A DNA stretch of 64,000 bases. It comes from Sphingobacteriaceae bacterium GW460-11-11-14-LB5 (lineage in GTDB: Bacteria; Bacteroidota; Bacteroidia; Sphingobacteriales; Sphingobacteriaceae). Location: the NCBI GenBank assembly GCA_002151545.1, contig CP021237.1, forward strand, positions 1,488,001 to 1,552,000, in the 5' to 3' direction. Each line of letters begins with the position of its first letter. Positions within the stretch are counted from its first letter, which is position 1. The position numbers and the translations under genes are program-made. The notes below the pieces were generated by a model. The model was given only the letters and a program-made list of their open reading frames with translations, was not told the DNA's origin and did not search any database. Shown piece by piece: positions 7,758-17,801 of this stretch.

Positions 7758-9593
7758 ATGAAAGTAAAATTATTATGGTTGGTGGCGATGTGTTTCTCCT
7801 TAACCGCTTTTGGCCAGCAAGCCAAACACACGTTTAAATTGGGAGAATCGGATTTTTTGCTGGATGATAAACCTTTCCAGATAATTTCTGGCGAGTTACA
7901 TTATCCCCGTGTACCAAAAGAGGCCTGGCGGGCCCGGATGAAAATGGCCAAAGCCATGGGGCTAAATACCATTGGTACCTACGTGTTCTGGAATTTGCAT
8001 GAGCCACAAAAAGGAAAATTCGATTTTTCCGGCAATAACAACATCGCCGAATTTGTGAAAATTGCCCAGCAGGAGGGACTTTGGGTGATTTTAAGGCCAA
8101 GTCCTTACGTTTGTGCCGAATGGGAGTTTGGCGGTTACCCATATTGGTTACAGAATGAAAAAGGCCTTGTGGTAAGAAGTACCGAAAAACAATACCTGGA
8201 TGAGTATAAAAAATATATTCTCGAAGTAGGAAAGCAGTTAGCATCATTACAGATTAACCATGGCGGTAACATCATTATGGTGCAGGTAGAGAACGAATAC
8301 GGTTCTTATGCTGCTGATAAAAATTATTTAGATATCAACAGAAAAATGTTTATCGAGGCAGGCTTCGATGGATTGCTTTATACCTGCGATCCGGCTGCTG
8401 ATGTAAAAGATGGTCATTTAGCTGGTTTATTACCCGCAGTAAACGGGATCGATGATCCGGCAAAAATCAGACAGCTGGTAAATGAAAACCATGATGGCAA
8501 AGGTCCGTATTTTATAGCGGAGTGGTACCCGGCATGGTTCGATTGGTGGGGAACAGCGCACCACACCGTTCCTGCTGTGCAATACACCAAAAGGTTAGAT
8601 TCTGTTTTAGCAGCAGGCATTTCGATCAACATGTACATGTTCCATGGCGGTACAACCCGTGGTTTTATGAACGGTGCTAACTACAAGGATATTTCGCCAT
8701 ATGAACCACAAACCAGTAGTTATGATTACGATGCGCCTTTAAATGAGGCTGGGAACGTAACTGAGAAATTCAGGGCTTTTAGAAGTGTAATCGAAAAACA
8801 TCTTCCGGCAGGGCAAAGTTTGCCGCCAATCCCAGCAGCTAAACCAAGTATCGCTATTGCGCCTTTTAAACTGACCAGTAAAGTTACTTTGTTTAATGCA
8901 CTGCCAAAAGCTGTGAAAAATATCACGCCTTTAACTTTTGAAGACCTTAAGCAGGACTATGGTTACGTGTTATACCGCACCACCATTCAGGGCGGGAAAA
9001 AAGGCCAATTGCAGCTTAAACAATTACGCGATTATGCGCTGATTTTTATCAACCAGAAAAGGGCAGGTATTTTAGATCGCAGGTTAAACCAAAACACCCT
9101 GTCGTTAGATCTTCCGGCAGGAGAGGTACAGCTCGATATTTTTGTTGAAAATATGGGACGGGTAAACTTTGGAAAGTATTTATTAGAGAATAAAAAAGGA
9201 ATTACCGAACAGGTAACTTTTAATGGTGCCGAAGTTAAAAACTGGTCGATGTATGGCTTTCCTTTTAACAACGATCGCATGACCATTACTAGTCCATCAA
9301 AATCAAACGGAAATGGACCAACATTACAGAAAGGATCCTTCCAGATTGCGACTGTTGCTGATACTTATTTAGATATGACCGATTGGGGAAAGGGAGTCGT
9401 ATGGGTTAACGGACACAACTTAGGAAAGTACTGGGCAATTGGTCCGCAACAAACGCTATATGTTCCTCAGGAATGGTTAAAAAAAGGCAAGAATGATATT
9501 ACAGTTTTGGAACTGCTTAAACCCGATCAAAATATTTTAAAAGCAATTGATCAACCAATTCTAAATACACTTAAAAAATTAAACGTAGATTAA
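7758..9593 (+). CDS. GH35 beta-galactosidase, secreted
   Basis: 611 residues from the ATG at 7758, chosen because it begins the signal peptide 'MKVKLLWLVAMCFSLTAFGQ'; a longer frame from 7680 would bury it. GH35 features are clear: 'FQIISGELHYPRVP', 'NTIGTYVFWNLHEP', 'IIMVQVENEYGSY' with the acid E180, and 'FIAEWYPAWFDWW' with the nucleophile E255. The C-terminal part (about 390-600) forms jelly-roll domains ending in 'KGVVWVNGHNLGKYW', as usual in GH35. The enzyme removes terminal beta-galactose, here probably from arabinogalactan oligosaccharides. It is the last gene before a terminator hairpin at 9677-9699. Confidence 0.93.
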   Translation: MKVKLLWLVAMCFSLTAFGQQAKHTFKLGESDFLLDDKPFQIISGELHYPRVPKEAWRARMKMAKAMGLNTIGTYVFWNLHEPQKGKFDFSGNNNIAEFVKIAQQEGLWVILRPSPYVCAEWEFGGYPYWLQNEKGLVVRSTEKQYLDEYKKYILEVGKQLASLQINHGGNIIMVQVENEYGSYAADKNYLDINRKMFIEAGFDGLLYTCDPAADVKDGHLAGLLPAVNGIDDPAKIRQLVNENHDGKGPYFIAEWYPAWFDWWGTAHHTVPAVQYTKRLDSVLAAGISINMYMFHGGTTRGFMNGANYKDISPYEPQTSSYDYDAPLNEAGNVTEKFRAFRSVIEKHLPAGQSLPPIPAAKPSIAIAPFKLTSKVTLFNALPKAVKNITPLTFEDLKQDYGYVLYRTTIQGGKKGQLQLKQLRDYALIFINQKRAGILDRRLNQNTLSLDLPAGEVQLDIFVENMGRVNFGKYLLENKKGITEQVTFNGAEVKNWSMYGFPFNNDRMTITSPSKSNGNGPTLQKGSFQIATVADTYLDMTDWGKGVVWVNGHNLGKYWAIGPQQTLYVPQEWLKKGKNDITVLELLKPDQNILKAIDQPILNTLKKLNVD

Positions 9594-9654
9594 ACGTTTA
9601 AAAATCTTAAAAATTGGTGTTAAAGGCCTAAATTTGGCAAAAAGTAACAATTTA

Positions 9655-9681
9655 ACCCCTATTAATTACCGTATTACCCCT
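9655..9681 (+). promoter_or_regulatory. Direct repeat ACCCCT, 21-bp period, upstream of susC
   Basis: ACCCCT occurs at 9655-9660 and 9676-9681, starts 21 bp apart. It resembles the 22-bp-period GCCCCCTG pair before the first operon, so both promoters may be bound by the same HTCS regulator. The second copy overlaps the left arm of the terminator palindrome, which weakens the case. Confidence 0.3.
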
Positions 9682-9699
9682 CAATTGAGGGGTTTTTTT
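9677..9699 (+). terminator. Terminator after the GH35 gene
   Basis: CCCCTCAATTGAGGGG is a perfect palindrome followed by seven T, about 85 bases after the GH35 stop. It separates the enzyme operon from the susCD operon. Confidence 0.75.
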
Positions 9700-9874
9700 A
9701 TGGTTACTTTGTTACAACCAAATAATAAAACCAATAAGATATGAGCAAAAACAAACGACATTTTTTTAAAGCACATCACGACTACTGAAAAACATCTAAC
9801 TAATTTTTTTCTTTAAATAACCATTAAACAAACCCGCTCACCTGAGCAGAATTTTTTAACCAACCATCCCTAGT

Positions 9875-12800
9875 ATGCAAAAAAAATTACTCCTGAAATT
9901 TTCAGTTGTGTTTTTATTGCTGTTTAAAATTATCCCGGTACAGGCTTCCAATGAGGCTAAACTTGTCCTGGGTTTTAAGCAGCATATTGATACACTGCAA
10001 AAGGCCCCATCGCTCTACCTTGTTGATGAAAATCAGCTCCCGCTTGTAGGTGCCAAGCTTGTTAATACAAAGAATAAAACCAGTGCTGTTACCGATATCA
10101 ACGGTATTGCTCAATTAAGCTATGGCACTGGTGATCTGATTGAAGTTTATGCTTCAAATGCATTGGTATTAAAACTTGAGATTAGGAAAGGCCAAAATGT
10201 GATTGTGGTGAGCAGTAAAAACCCCGGAGTTGCTGCACTAAAGCCAGTGAGAACACTTTATGATCAAACGGTTAAGCAATCGTTATCTACCATGGCAACT
10301 GATGCTGTTTATACCACAGATTTAACCAAAACGCCGGTAACTTCGATAAAATCGGCCATTACAGGTCGTTTAGCAGGTTTATATACCAATCAAAATTCGG
10401 GTAGATTAGGTTCCGAAGGCCGAACTGATGGAACTGCTTCACTACTTTCGCTCGGTTCTTTAGGTTCTGATGCCGTTACAATGTCGCTAAGAGGACAAAA
10501 CCCGGTAGTTATTGTCGACGGTATACCAAGACCGCTTACCATTTTTAATATGGAAGAGATCGAGTCGATTACCGTATTGAAAGACGCCGTTTCAACGGCA
10601 ATGTTAGGTGTAAAAGGTGCAAGTGGTGCAATTTTAATCACCACCAGAAGGGGCGCTAAAGCAAAACAGCTCATTTCATTTACTGCACAAACTGCATTTC
10701 AAAAATCACTTAAACTTCCACAAGGCTTAAATTCATTTCAATACGCCACTTTATACAATGAGGCCAGGGTAAATGATGGTTTAACTCCGGTTTATACTGC
10801 TGCCGATTTACAGGCTTACCAAACAGGCAGTGATCCCCAAGGTCACCCCGATGTAGACTGGAAAGATTTGGTAACTAAACCCACTTCACGTTTTAATCAT
10901 TATACCTTAAATGTATCGGGTGGTAACGATTTTGGGAAATACTTTGTCGCTGTTGAGCATGTGGATCAAAACGGACTTTTTAAAAATTCAGACCTCAACA
11001 CCTATGATACAGACAATACCTACAAAAGTTATGTAATCCGTTCTAATGTCGATCTGCAGATCAATAAGAAACTATCGGCAGGTATTAATTTAATGGGACG
11101 TTTAATTAACGGAAATGAGTCTGGTTATACCGCAAACTCAGCCGGTTTTGGTTCACAATCGATTTTGAATTCCATTAATGCAACTCCTGCGAACGCATAT
11201 CCGGTTTATAATCCAAATGGAAGTTTCGCCACAACATCTTCTTATCAGAACAATATTTATGCTCAAGCCATTGCTTCTGGTTATGTTGGTACTTATAAAA
11301 GGGATGTATCAGCAGATTTATTCTTAAAAAGAACATTCGATGAAATTACAAAAGGTCTTTGGTTAAAAGCTAAAGCATCAATTTTTGCAACATTATCTGA
11401 AAATACTTACAGACAGAAATCGTTTGCCAGTTTTTTCTATAATCCAACTACCAAAGCTTATACGCAATATGGTACCATTGGTACACAAAATAACTATACA
11501 GGCATTAATTACCAGGGCCATTCAGATTACGAGGAGCTAACTCTTGGTTACGACCGTAATTTTAACAAACATGGCGTAAGTGCAGTTTTATTGGCCAACC
11601 ACGATAACTCATTTACTGGATCCGATCTTCCTTATACCGTACAGGGGATTTCGGGAAAGGCATCGTATAATTTCGATGAGAAATATGTTGCCGATGTAGC
11701 TTTTGGATACAATGGTTCTAATTATTATCCGCCATCTGGCGATTATAAGTATGGATTTTTTCCGGCTATGGCTTTAGCCTGGAACATCAATAAAGAAAAC
11801 TTTTTAAAAGATACCAAATGGCTGAGCAGCTTAAAACTATATGGTTCTTACGGCAAAACGGGGAACGATAATCCTGGTTACTTTGTGTACATCCAAAGGT
11901 ATTTTGATGGTACAGCTACTTATTTTGGCGCTACTCCAGGTTCCAATACCAGTATTTATGAACAGCCTTTAGCTAATCCGAATATTACATGGGAAAAAGC
12001 AAACAAGTTTAATATAGGTTTACAGGGAGCGATTTTAGATAACAAGCTCAGTTTTACGGCTGAATATTATCGTGATAAATATTATGACCTGTTGATGCAA
12101 AGAGGTAAAAACTCTGCACTTATCGGGCAGAACTACCCTTTAGAAAATATTGGACAGAGCAGATATACCGGATGGGATTTTAAATTGAATTTCCAGCAAA
12201 CGGTGAATGAATTTAGCTATTACATTGCAGCTACCGGTGGGTTACAACAATCGAAAGTGCTTTACCAGAATGAGGTGAATCAACCTTTCCCTTGGATGGC
12301 CAGAACAGGGCAAGCCGTTGGTCAGCGTTTTGGGTACATCGCCGATGGTTTATTCCAAAATACTGCTGAAGTAAATGGCAGCGCTAAATTGGAAGGTTAT
12401 ACCGCGCAGCCTGGAGATATTAAATACCGCGACCTGAATGGTGATGGGATTATCAACCAGCTCGATCAAACCGCAATCGGGAATGCAAAACCATTGTTCT
12501 ATTATGGTTTAAACTTAGGTTTCCAGTTTAAAGGATTCGATTTTAGTGCATTGATACAAGGTGCGATGAACCGCACCATTTACCTGAGCGGAAATACAGA
12601 GTGGGCTTTTCAAAATAATGGCTTCGGGCAGGCCTGGGAACAAAATCTCGACCGCTGGACACCTCAAACGGCAGGTACCGCTACAATGCCCAGATTATCG
12701 ATTGGTACAAATATCAATAACGAAGCTACTTCTACTTTCTGGCAGCACTCGGGCAATTATGCACGCTTAAAAAATGTTGAGGTAGGTTATACCATTCCAA

Positions 12801-12961
12801 ACCATTGGGCCAGGAAGATAGGTCTGCAGAGCATCAGGGTATTTGGCAATGGCACCAACTTAGTAACACTTGCCGCTTATGATCGTGTAGATCCGGAGGT
12901 TTACAATGGAAGCTATCCAATTCAGCGATCGATCAACATGGGTATCAACATTAAACTTTAA
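9875..12961 (+). CDS. SusC-like TonB-dependent outer-membrane transporter, atypical N-terminus
   Basis: 1028 residues. A signal peptide (about 1-24) is followed by a weak carboxypeptidase-regulatory-like domain (about 46-115; 'DENQLPLVGAKLVNTKNKTSAVTDINGIAQL'). The plug domain (about 150-260) includes 'AITGRLAGLYTNQNSGR', 'NPVVIVDGIPR' and 'IESITVLKDAVSTAMLGVKGASGAILITTRRG', the classical SusC signature. The barrel ends in 'INMGINIKL'. The usual VVVIGYG motif between the regulatory domain and the plug is not visible; 'ALKPVRTLYDQTVKQSL' occupies that place. With its SusD partner four bases downstream it imports large oligosaccharides. It is the first of two SusCD pairs in tandem. Confidence 0.93.
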   Translation: MQKKLLLKFSVVFLLLFKIIPVQASNEAKLVLGFKQHIDTLQKAPSLYLVDENQLPLVGAKLVNTKNKTSAVTDINGIAQLSYGTGDLIEVYASNALVLKLEIRKGQNVIVVSSKNPGVAALKPVRTLYDQTVKQSLSTMATDAVYTTDLTKTPVTSIKSAITGRLAGLYTNQNSGRLGSEGRTDGTASLLSLGSLGSDAVTMSLRGQNPVVIVDGIPRPLTIFNMEEIESITVLKDAVSTAMLGVKGASGAILITTRRGAKAKQLISFTAQTAFQKSLKLPQGLNSFQYATLYNEARVNDGLTPVYTAADLQAYQTGSDPQGHPDVDWKDLVTKPTSRFNHYTLNVSGGNDFGKYFVAVEHVDQNGLFKNSDLNTYDTDNTYKSYVIRSNVDLQINKKLSAGINLMGRLINGNESGYTANSAGFGSQSILNSINATPANAYPVYNPNGSFATTSSYQNNIYAQAIASGYVGTYKRDVSADLFLKRTFDEITKGLWLKAKASIFATLSENTYRQKSFASFFYNPTTKAYTQYGTIGTQNNYTGINYQGHSDYEELTLGYDRNFNKHGVSAVLLANHDNSFTGSDLPYTVQGISGKASYNFDEKYVADVAFGYNGSNYYPPSGDYKYGFFPAMALAWNINKENFLKDTKWLSSLKLYGSYGKTGNDNPGYFVYIQRYFDGTATYFGATPGSNTSIYEQPLANPNITWEKANKFNIGLQGAILDNKLSFTAEYYRDKYYDLLMQRGKNSALIGQNYPLENIGQSRYTGWDFKLNFQQTVNEFSYYIAATGGLQQSKVLYQNEVNQPFPWMARTGQAVGQRFGYIADGLFQNTAEVNGSAKLEGYTAQPGDIKYRDLNGDGIINQLDQTAIGNAKPLFYYGLNLGFQFKGFDFSALIQGAMNRTIYLSGNTEWAFQNNGFGQAWEQNLDRWTPQTAGTATMPRLSIGTNINNEATSTFWQHSGNYARLKNVEVGYTIPNHWARKIGLQSIRVFGNGTNLVTLAAYDRVDPEVYNGSYPIQRSINMGINIKL

Positions 12962-12965
12962 TCAC

Positions 12966-14669
12966 ATGAAAAATTTTAAACAATATATCATACTGGCGTT
13001 ATTTGGCTTTCAGGTGGCTATGGCCATTACCTCATGTAAAAAGGTAGAAACCGAGCCGCGCGATTGGATCCAGGCAGATTTAGTTTGGGATGATCAGGAT
13101 AAAAACGGAACTGTGGCAGGTTTCTTTTTAAACAGTGTATACAACTATATACCGAGTGGTTTTAACCGGATAGATGGCGATTTTTTAGATGCAGCCTCTG
13201 GAGATGCCATTCCGTCAAGAAACAATACCCAGGTAGAATATTTTACAAATGGCAGGATAAGTACGCTCAACAATCCTGATCCTTATTGGGGAAATAGTTA
13301 TTATGGCATTAGGGCAGCCAATATTTTTCTGGCCAATATTAATGTGGTGCCGATTGCTGCGCTGACCAAACAATATTGGAGGGCAGAGGCCAGGTACATT
13401 AGGGCATTATTATATTTTGAGTTGTTGAAAAGATACGGTGGCGTTCCTTTAATCGGAAATAAGGTTTTCACGCTTGAAGATAACCTCGAATTGCCAAGAA
13501 ACAGTTTCGCCGATTGCATAAATTATATCATTAGTGAATGTGATGCAGTTAAAGACAGCTTAAGATTAGAAACAGGTGCAAATTATACCACTTCCGATTG
13601 GGGCAGGATTCCGAAAGGAGCAGCAATAGCCTTAAAATGCAGGGCTTATTTGTATGCGGCAAGTCCATTGTACAATGGTGGCGGTGTAGAATCAAACGGA
13701 ACATTAAAAGTCTTGACAGGTTATCCAACAGCTGACGCTAGCCGTTGGCAAAAAGTAATTGATGCTGCAGTAGAACTCAATGCTTTAAATTATTACCAGT
13801 TACAGCCGGTATTCAACAATGTGTTTTTAACCAATAAAAATACTGAAGTTATCCTGAGCAAACAGGCTGCGGTAAATACGGGTATCGAAACCACCAATGC
13901 TCCGTCCGGTTATGGAGCACCTGCATTAAGTAATGGTAGAACAAGTCCAACGGCAGATTTGGTGAATGCGTTTACCATGAGGAATGGCTTGCCCATTACC
14001 GATGCGGCATCAGGTTACAATCCGGCGGCGCCTTACACCAACAGAGACCTCCGGTTAGATTATACCATTTTTTATAATGGCGTAAACTGGTTAAACCGGG
14101 GGGTACAAACCTACGAGGGTGGTTTGGATAAGCCAGGTGGAACAACCGTACAAACCCGAACAGGTTACTACCTGCGTAAGTTTATGGGGAATTTTGCTAC
14201 CAATAGTACCTATACCAACCAATCACACAACTTTATCATTTTCAGATATGCCGAAATTATACTGAATTATGCTGAAGCATTAAATGAGGTGGGTAGAACA
14301 GAAGATGCCGTTAAGCAGATTATCCTTTTACGGACCAGGGCAGGAATAACAGCAGGCGCAAACACGCGTTACGGTATTCCAGTAGGAATTTCACAGGAGA
14401 GTATGAGAACACTGATTATGAATGAAAGAAGGGTAGAGCTGGCTTTTGAAGAGCACCGTTTCTGGGATATCCGCAGGTGGAAAATTGCACCGGCCGTTCT
14501 TAGTGGGGCATTGAATGGAACCAAAATCACCAAAAATGCCAATAACACTTTTACGTACGAGAATATTCCGGTGGTGACTTCCATTTTTACCAATAAACTC
14601 TACCACATGCCGGTACCGTATGCAGAAACAACCAAAAACAGTCAACTGCTTCAAAACGAAGGTTGGTAA
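12966..14669 (+). CDS. SusD-like surface glycan-binding lipoprotein (RagB/SusD family)
   Basis: 567 residues from the ATG at 12966; an in-frame upstream start lies inside the susC gene. An export signal ends in the lipobox 'VAMAITSC', so it is a lipoprotein anchored at the outer membrane. SusD features: 'WGNSYYGIRAANIFLANI', 'YWRAEARYIRALLYFELLKRYGGVPLI', 'AALKCRAYLYAASPLYN'-like tetratricopeptide helices, and 'NERRVELAFEEHRFWDIRRWKIA' near the C-terminus. It caps the SusC barrel and binds glycan at the cell surface. It follows the first SusC with a four-base gap, so the two form one pair. Confidence 0.93.
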   Translation: MKNFKQYIILALFGFQVAMAITSCKKVETEPRDWIQADLVWDDQDKNGTVAGFFLNSVYNYIPSGFNRIDGDFLDAASGDAIPSRNNTQVEYFTNGRISTLNNPDPYWGNSYYGIRAANIFLANINVVPIAALTKQYWRAEARYIRALLYFELLKRYGGVPLIGNKVFTLEDNLELPRNSFADCINYIISECDAVKDSLRLETGANYTTSDWGRIPKGAAIALKCRAYLYAASPLYNGGGVESNGTLKVLTGYPTADASRWQKVIDAAVELNALNYYQLQPVFNNVFLTNKNTEVILSKQAAVNTGIETTNAPSGYGAPALSNGRTSPTADLVNAFTMRNGLPITDAASGYNPAAPYTNRDLRLDYTIFYNGVNWLNRGVQTYEGGLDKPGGTTVQTRTGYYLRKFMGNFATNSTYTNQSHNFIIFRYAEIILNYAEALNEVGRTEDAVKQIILLRTRAGITAGANTRYGIPVGISQESMRTLIMNERRVELAFEEHRFWDIRRWKIAPAVLSGALNGTKITKNANNTFTYENIPVVTSIFTNKLYHMPVPYAETTKNSQLLQNEGW

Positions 14670-14699
14670 ATCAGTACAAATCCAATATAAGATCATAAC

Positions 14700-17600
14700 A
14701 TGAAATATATATATCAATATTTACTGGTGTTGCTTGTGCTTTTAACCTCCAATTTGGTTATGGCACAAAACCAGGTCGTATCGGGAACCGTTAGCGATGC
14801 TACAGGGCCCATATCAGGCGCTTCTGTGAAAGAGAAGGGCTTGGCAACCAATGGGGTGGTTACCGATGCAAAAGGAAATTATACCCTTAGGTTAAAGGGA
14901 ACCAGCGGTACCATAGTGGTTTCATTTGTTGGCGCTACACCAAAAGAAGTCGTGGTTGGCAACAGAAAAACCGTTAATGTGCAGTTAGAAGATGATGTAC
15001 AAGGCTTAGAGCAGGTGGTGGTTATCGGCTATGGTAAACAGAAAAAAATAACCTTAACCGGATCCATGAGCACCATAACAGGAGCTGATATCCGTCAAAA
15101 TCCATCTGCCAGTTTACAAAACACCCTGGTGGGCAGGTTACCGGGCTTCTTTTCTCAGCAACGTTCTGGTGCACCGGGATCAGATGGTGCAACATTTTTT
15201 ATCAGGGGTATCAGTTCGTACAATGGTGGTTCTACCACACCTTTAATCATTGTAGATGATATTGAATACAGTCCGGAGCAGTTTGCAGCCATTGATGCCA
15301 ACGAGGTAGAAAACATCAGTATCCTTAAAGATGCTGCAACTACGGCAATTTATGGTATCAAAGGTGCAAACGGGGTAGTAGTGGTAACCACACGCAGAGG
15401 AAAACTGGGTACACCACAGATTACTTTTAGAAGCGAATACAGTGTAATGCAGCCTACAGTTATGCCTAAGTTTTTAGATGCTTACGAATCGGCAAAATTA
15501 TATAACCAGGCCAGGGCAAATGATGGTTTGGCACCAAGATTTACCGAAAACGATCTGCAGAAATATCAGGACGGATCTGATCCCTACGGTCATCCGAACA
15601 ACGATTGGAAAAAGATTTTGTTCAAGGATTTCAGCAGTCAGCTAAAAGGCAATTTCGATATCTCCGGCGGTACAGAAAAAGTAAAATACTTTGTTTCTGC
15701 AGGCTTTTTATACCAGGATGGTATGTTGCGGAATTATGGGGAAGAACAAGGTGTAAATTCTAACTTTTACTATAACCGGTACAATTACCGTTCAAATCTG
15801 GATATTAAGGCAACCAATACCATGGATATCCGAATTGATTTATATGGTAATTTGGGCGTAACCAATACCAATAACATCGGTAGTGCTTTTGGTTATAACG
15901 ATATCTTTTACGATTACGTAAGTTTCGCTTCGCTGGCGCCATTTAACTACCCGGTTTATAATCCTGACGGAACTTTTGGTTATAGCAAGTGGCAAAGAGA
16001 TGAGAATCCAAACTACAATCAGAATAACATTGTAGGAAGGATTACACATTACGGTTATAACCGCAAATATGGTAATAACATGAATTTAGTAGCCAATGTG
16101 AACCAGAAATTAGATTTTATTACCAAAGGACTTTCGATAAAAGGCGTGCTTTCTTATGCCAGTACATACGATTATACCAGAAGTATGACGAGAGATCAGT
16201 TTCCATCTTTTATCTACAATTCAGACAACAATACTTACGAGCCCAGAGATCCGAATATTTACCGGGTAAGAAGGTATTTTATCGGCTATAATGCGGGCAG
16301 TACCATCAGAAACTTAACCACACAAGCCATATTAAATTACGATAGAAGTTTTAACAGCCACCATGTTTACGGAACGGCATTAACCAATATCAATACCGTC
16401 ATTAAATACAATGATAACGCGGTTTATAATTTTGTGCCTAACAACTTTAAAGGTTATACCGGCCGTGTAGGTTATGATTATGCCGATAAATATTTATTTC
16501 AGTTTAATGCAGCCTATAATGGTTCAGATCGCTTTGTGAGCAAGAAAAAGTATGGGTTTTTTCCTGCGGCATCTGCCGGATGGGTCGTATCGAACGAGAA
16601 ATTCTGGAAGGATAATGTAAAGTTTATCGATTTTTTAAAGTTTAGGGGTTCTTATGGTATTGTAGGTAACGACCGCATTGGTGATGGCTTTAACTACTAC
16701 TATCAGCAAAATTACAGCAATGGGGGCAATGCATCCTTCGGTTATTCAGATAATACACAAACCGGACTTTCAGAGGGTACATTGGGTAATGATGATGTAA
16801 GCTGGGAAAAAGAAAAGAAAGCAGATGTGGCGATGGAATTTGGCCTCTTCGGAAGCAAGATCACAGGTTCAATCGATTTGTTCCATAATGTAAGGAGCGA
16901 TATTTTAACTTCAAGAGGAACAGTTTCATCAATTTTTGGTGTAGGCTTACCGCCGGTAAATTTGGGTAAAGTACAAAACCAGGGTGGTGAGATCGAGATC
17001 AGCTACAGGGATAAAATCGGAAATGTCGATTTCTCTGTGAGGGCAAACTACTCATTGGCCAAAAATAAAATCCTCTATCGTGATGAACCTTTGCCAGCTT
17101 ATCCTTACCAGGCATTTACAGGAACCAGTATCGGTCAGATTTTAACTTATCAGTGGATTGGTTTCTATACTTCTGCTGCCGATATTGCTTCGAGTCCCGT
17201 ACCTCAAACTGCACCAAGAATTGGCGATTTAAAATATGCCGATTTAAATGGTGATGGTAAAATTGATGGTTACGATATGTCTATAAACGGAAATCCGAAT
17301 TTGCCCAATACAAATTATGGTTTGGAGCTTCGGACCAATTATAAAAACTTCGGTTTAAGTTTATTGTTCCAGGCCGCAACCAACTTTAATGTTCGCGGGG
17401 TAGCAGAAGCCATTCAGGCATTTGCCTCTAATTTAACTTCGATCCACCAAAATTCATGGACTCCAGCACTTGGCGATGCAGCACAATATCCATTACTTTC
17501 TTTAAGCCCTGGTTTAAGCAGTCCTTCAGCTTATCCATCTACATTTTGGTTGGTATCAGGAAATTACCTCCGTTTGAAAAATGCGGAGTTCAGTTATAAT

Positions 17601-17789
17601 TTCCCTCAAAAGCTGACTGAAAGATTAAAAGTACAGAATATCCGTACCTACATCAACGGATATAACCTCCTCACCTGGTCGAGTTTGGATAAACGTTATC
17701 AATTCGATCCGGAATCGAATTCAGGGCAGGACAGGATTAAATATCCACCGCAAAAAATGATCAATTTAGGTTTAAGTGTTACGTTTTGA
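14700..17789 (+). CDS. SusC-like TonB-dependent outer-membrane transporter, canonical type
   Basis: 1029 residues. Signal peptide to about residue 22 (VMAQ), carboxypeptidase-regulatory-like domain (about 25-98; 'VVSGTVSDATGPISGASVKE'), then 'LEQVVVIGYGKQKKITLTGS' (about 103-121) and the plug with 'TLVGRLPGFFSQQRSG', 'TPLIIVDDIEY' and 'ISILKDAATTAIYGIKGANG'. The barrel ends in 'KMINLGLSVTF' with a terminal phenylalanine as usual for Omp85-assembled barrels. It would import arabinogalactan oligosaccharides with its own SusD partner, which follows after 12 bases. Unlike the first SusC in this cluster it has the full VVIGYG motif. Confidence 0.95.
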   Translation: MKYIYQYLLVLLVLLTSNLVMAQNQVVSGTVSDATGPISGASVKEKGLATNGVVTDAKGNYTLRLKGTSGTIVVSFVGATPKEVVVGNRKTVNVQLEDDVQGLEQVVVIGYGKQKKITLTGSMSTITGADIRQNPSASLQNTLVGRLPGFFSQQRSGAPGSDGATFFIRGISSYNGGSTTPLIIVDDIEYSPEQFAAIDANEVENISILKDAATTAIYGIKGANGVVVVTTRRGKLGTPQITFRSEYSVMQPTVMPKFLDAYESAKLYNQARANDGLAPRFTENDLQKYQDGSDPYGHPNNDWKKILFKDFSSQLKGNFDISGGTEKVKYFVSAGFLYQDGMLRNYGEEQGVNSNFYYNRYNYRSNLDIKATNTMDIRIDLYGNLGVTNTNNIGSAFGYNDIFYDYVSFASLAPFNYPVYNPDGTFGYSKWQRDENPNYNQNNIVGRITHYGYNRKYGNNMNLVANVNQKLDFITKGLSIKGVLSYASTYDYTRSMTRDQFPSFIYNSDNNTYEPRDPNIYRVRRYFIGYNAGSTIRNLTTQAILNYDRSFNSHHVYGTALTNINTVIKYNDNAVYNFVPNNFKGYTGRVGYDYADKYLFQFNAAYNGSDRFVSKKKYGFFPAASAGWVVSNEKFWKDNVKFIDFLKFRGSYGIVGNDRIGDGFNYYYQQNYSNGGNASFGYSDNTQTGLSEGTLGNDDVSWEKEKKADVAMEFGLFGSKITGSIDLFHNVRSDILTSRGTVSSIFGVGLPPVNLGKVQNQGGEIEISYRDKIGNVDFSVRANYSLAKNKILYRDEPLPAYPYQAFTGTSIGQILTYQWIGFYTSAADIASSPVPQTAPRIGDLKYADLNGDGKIDGYDMSINGNPNLPNTNYGLELRTNYKNFGLSLLFQAATNFNVRGVAEAIQAFASNLTSIHQNSWTPALGDAAQYPLLSLSPGLSSPSAYPSTFWLVSGNYLRLKNAEFSYNFPQKLTERLKVQNIRTYINGYNLLTWSSLDKRYQFDPESNSGQDRIKYPPQKMINLGLSVTF

Positions 17790-17801
17790 TAATTGATTGA
17801 C

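Noticed and set aside
7834..8247. Minus-strand open frame opposite the GH35 gene
   Set aside because: Codes for no recognisable domain and covers the catalytic region of a clear GH35 gene.
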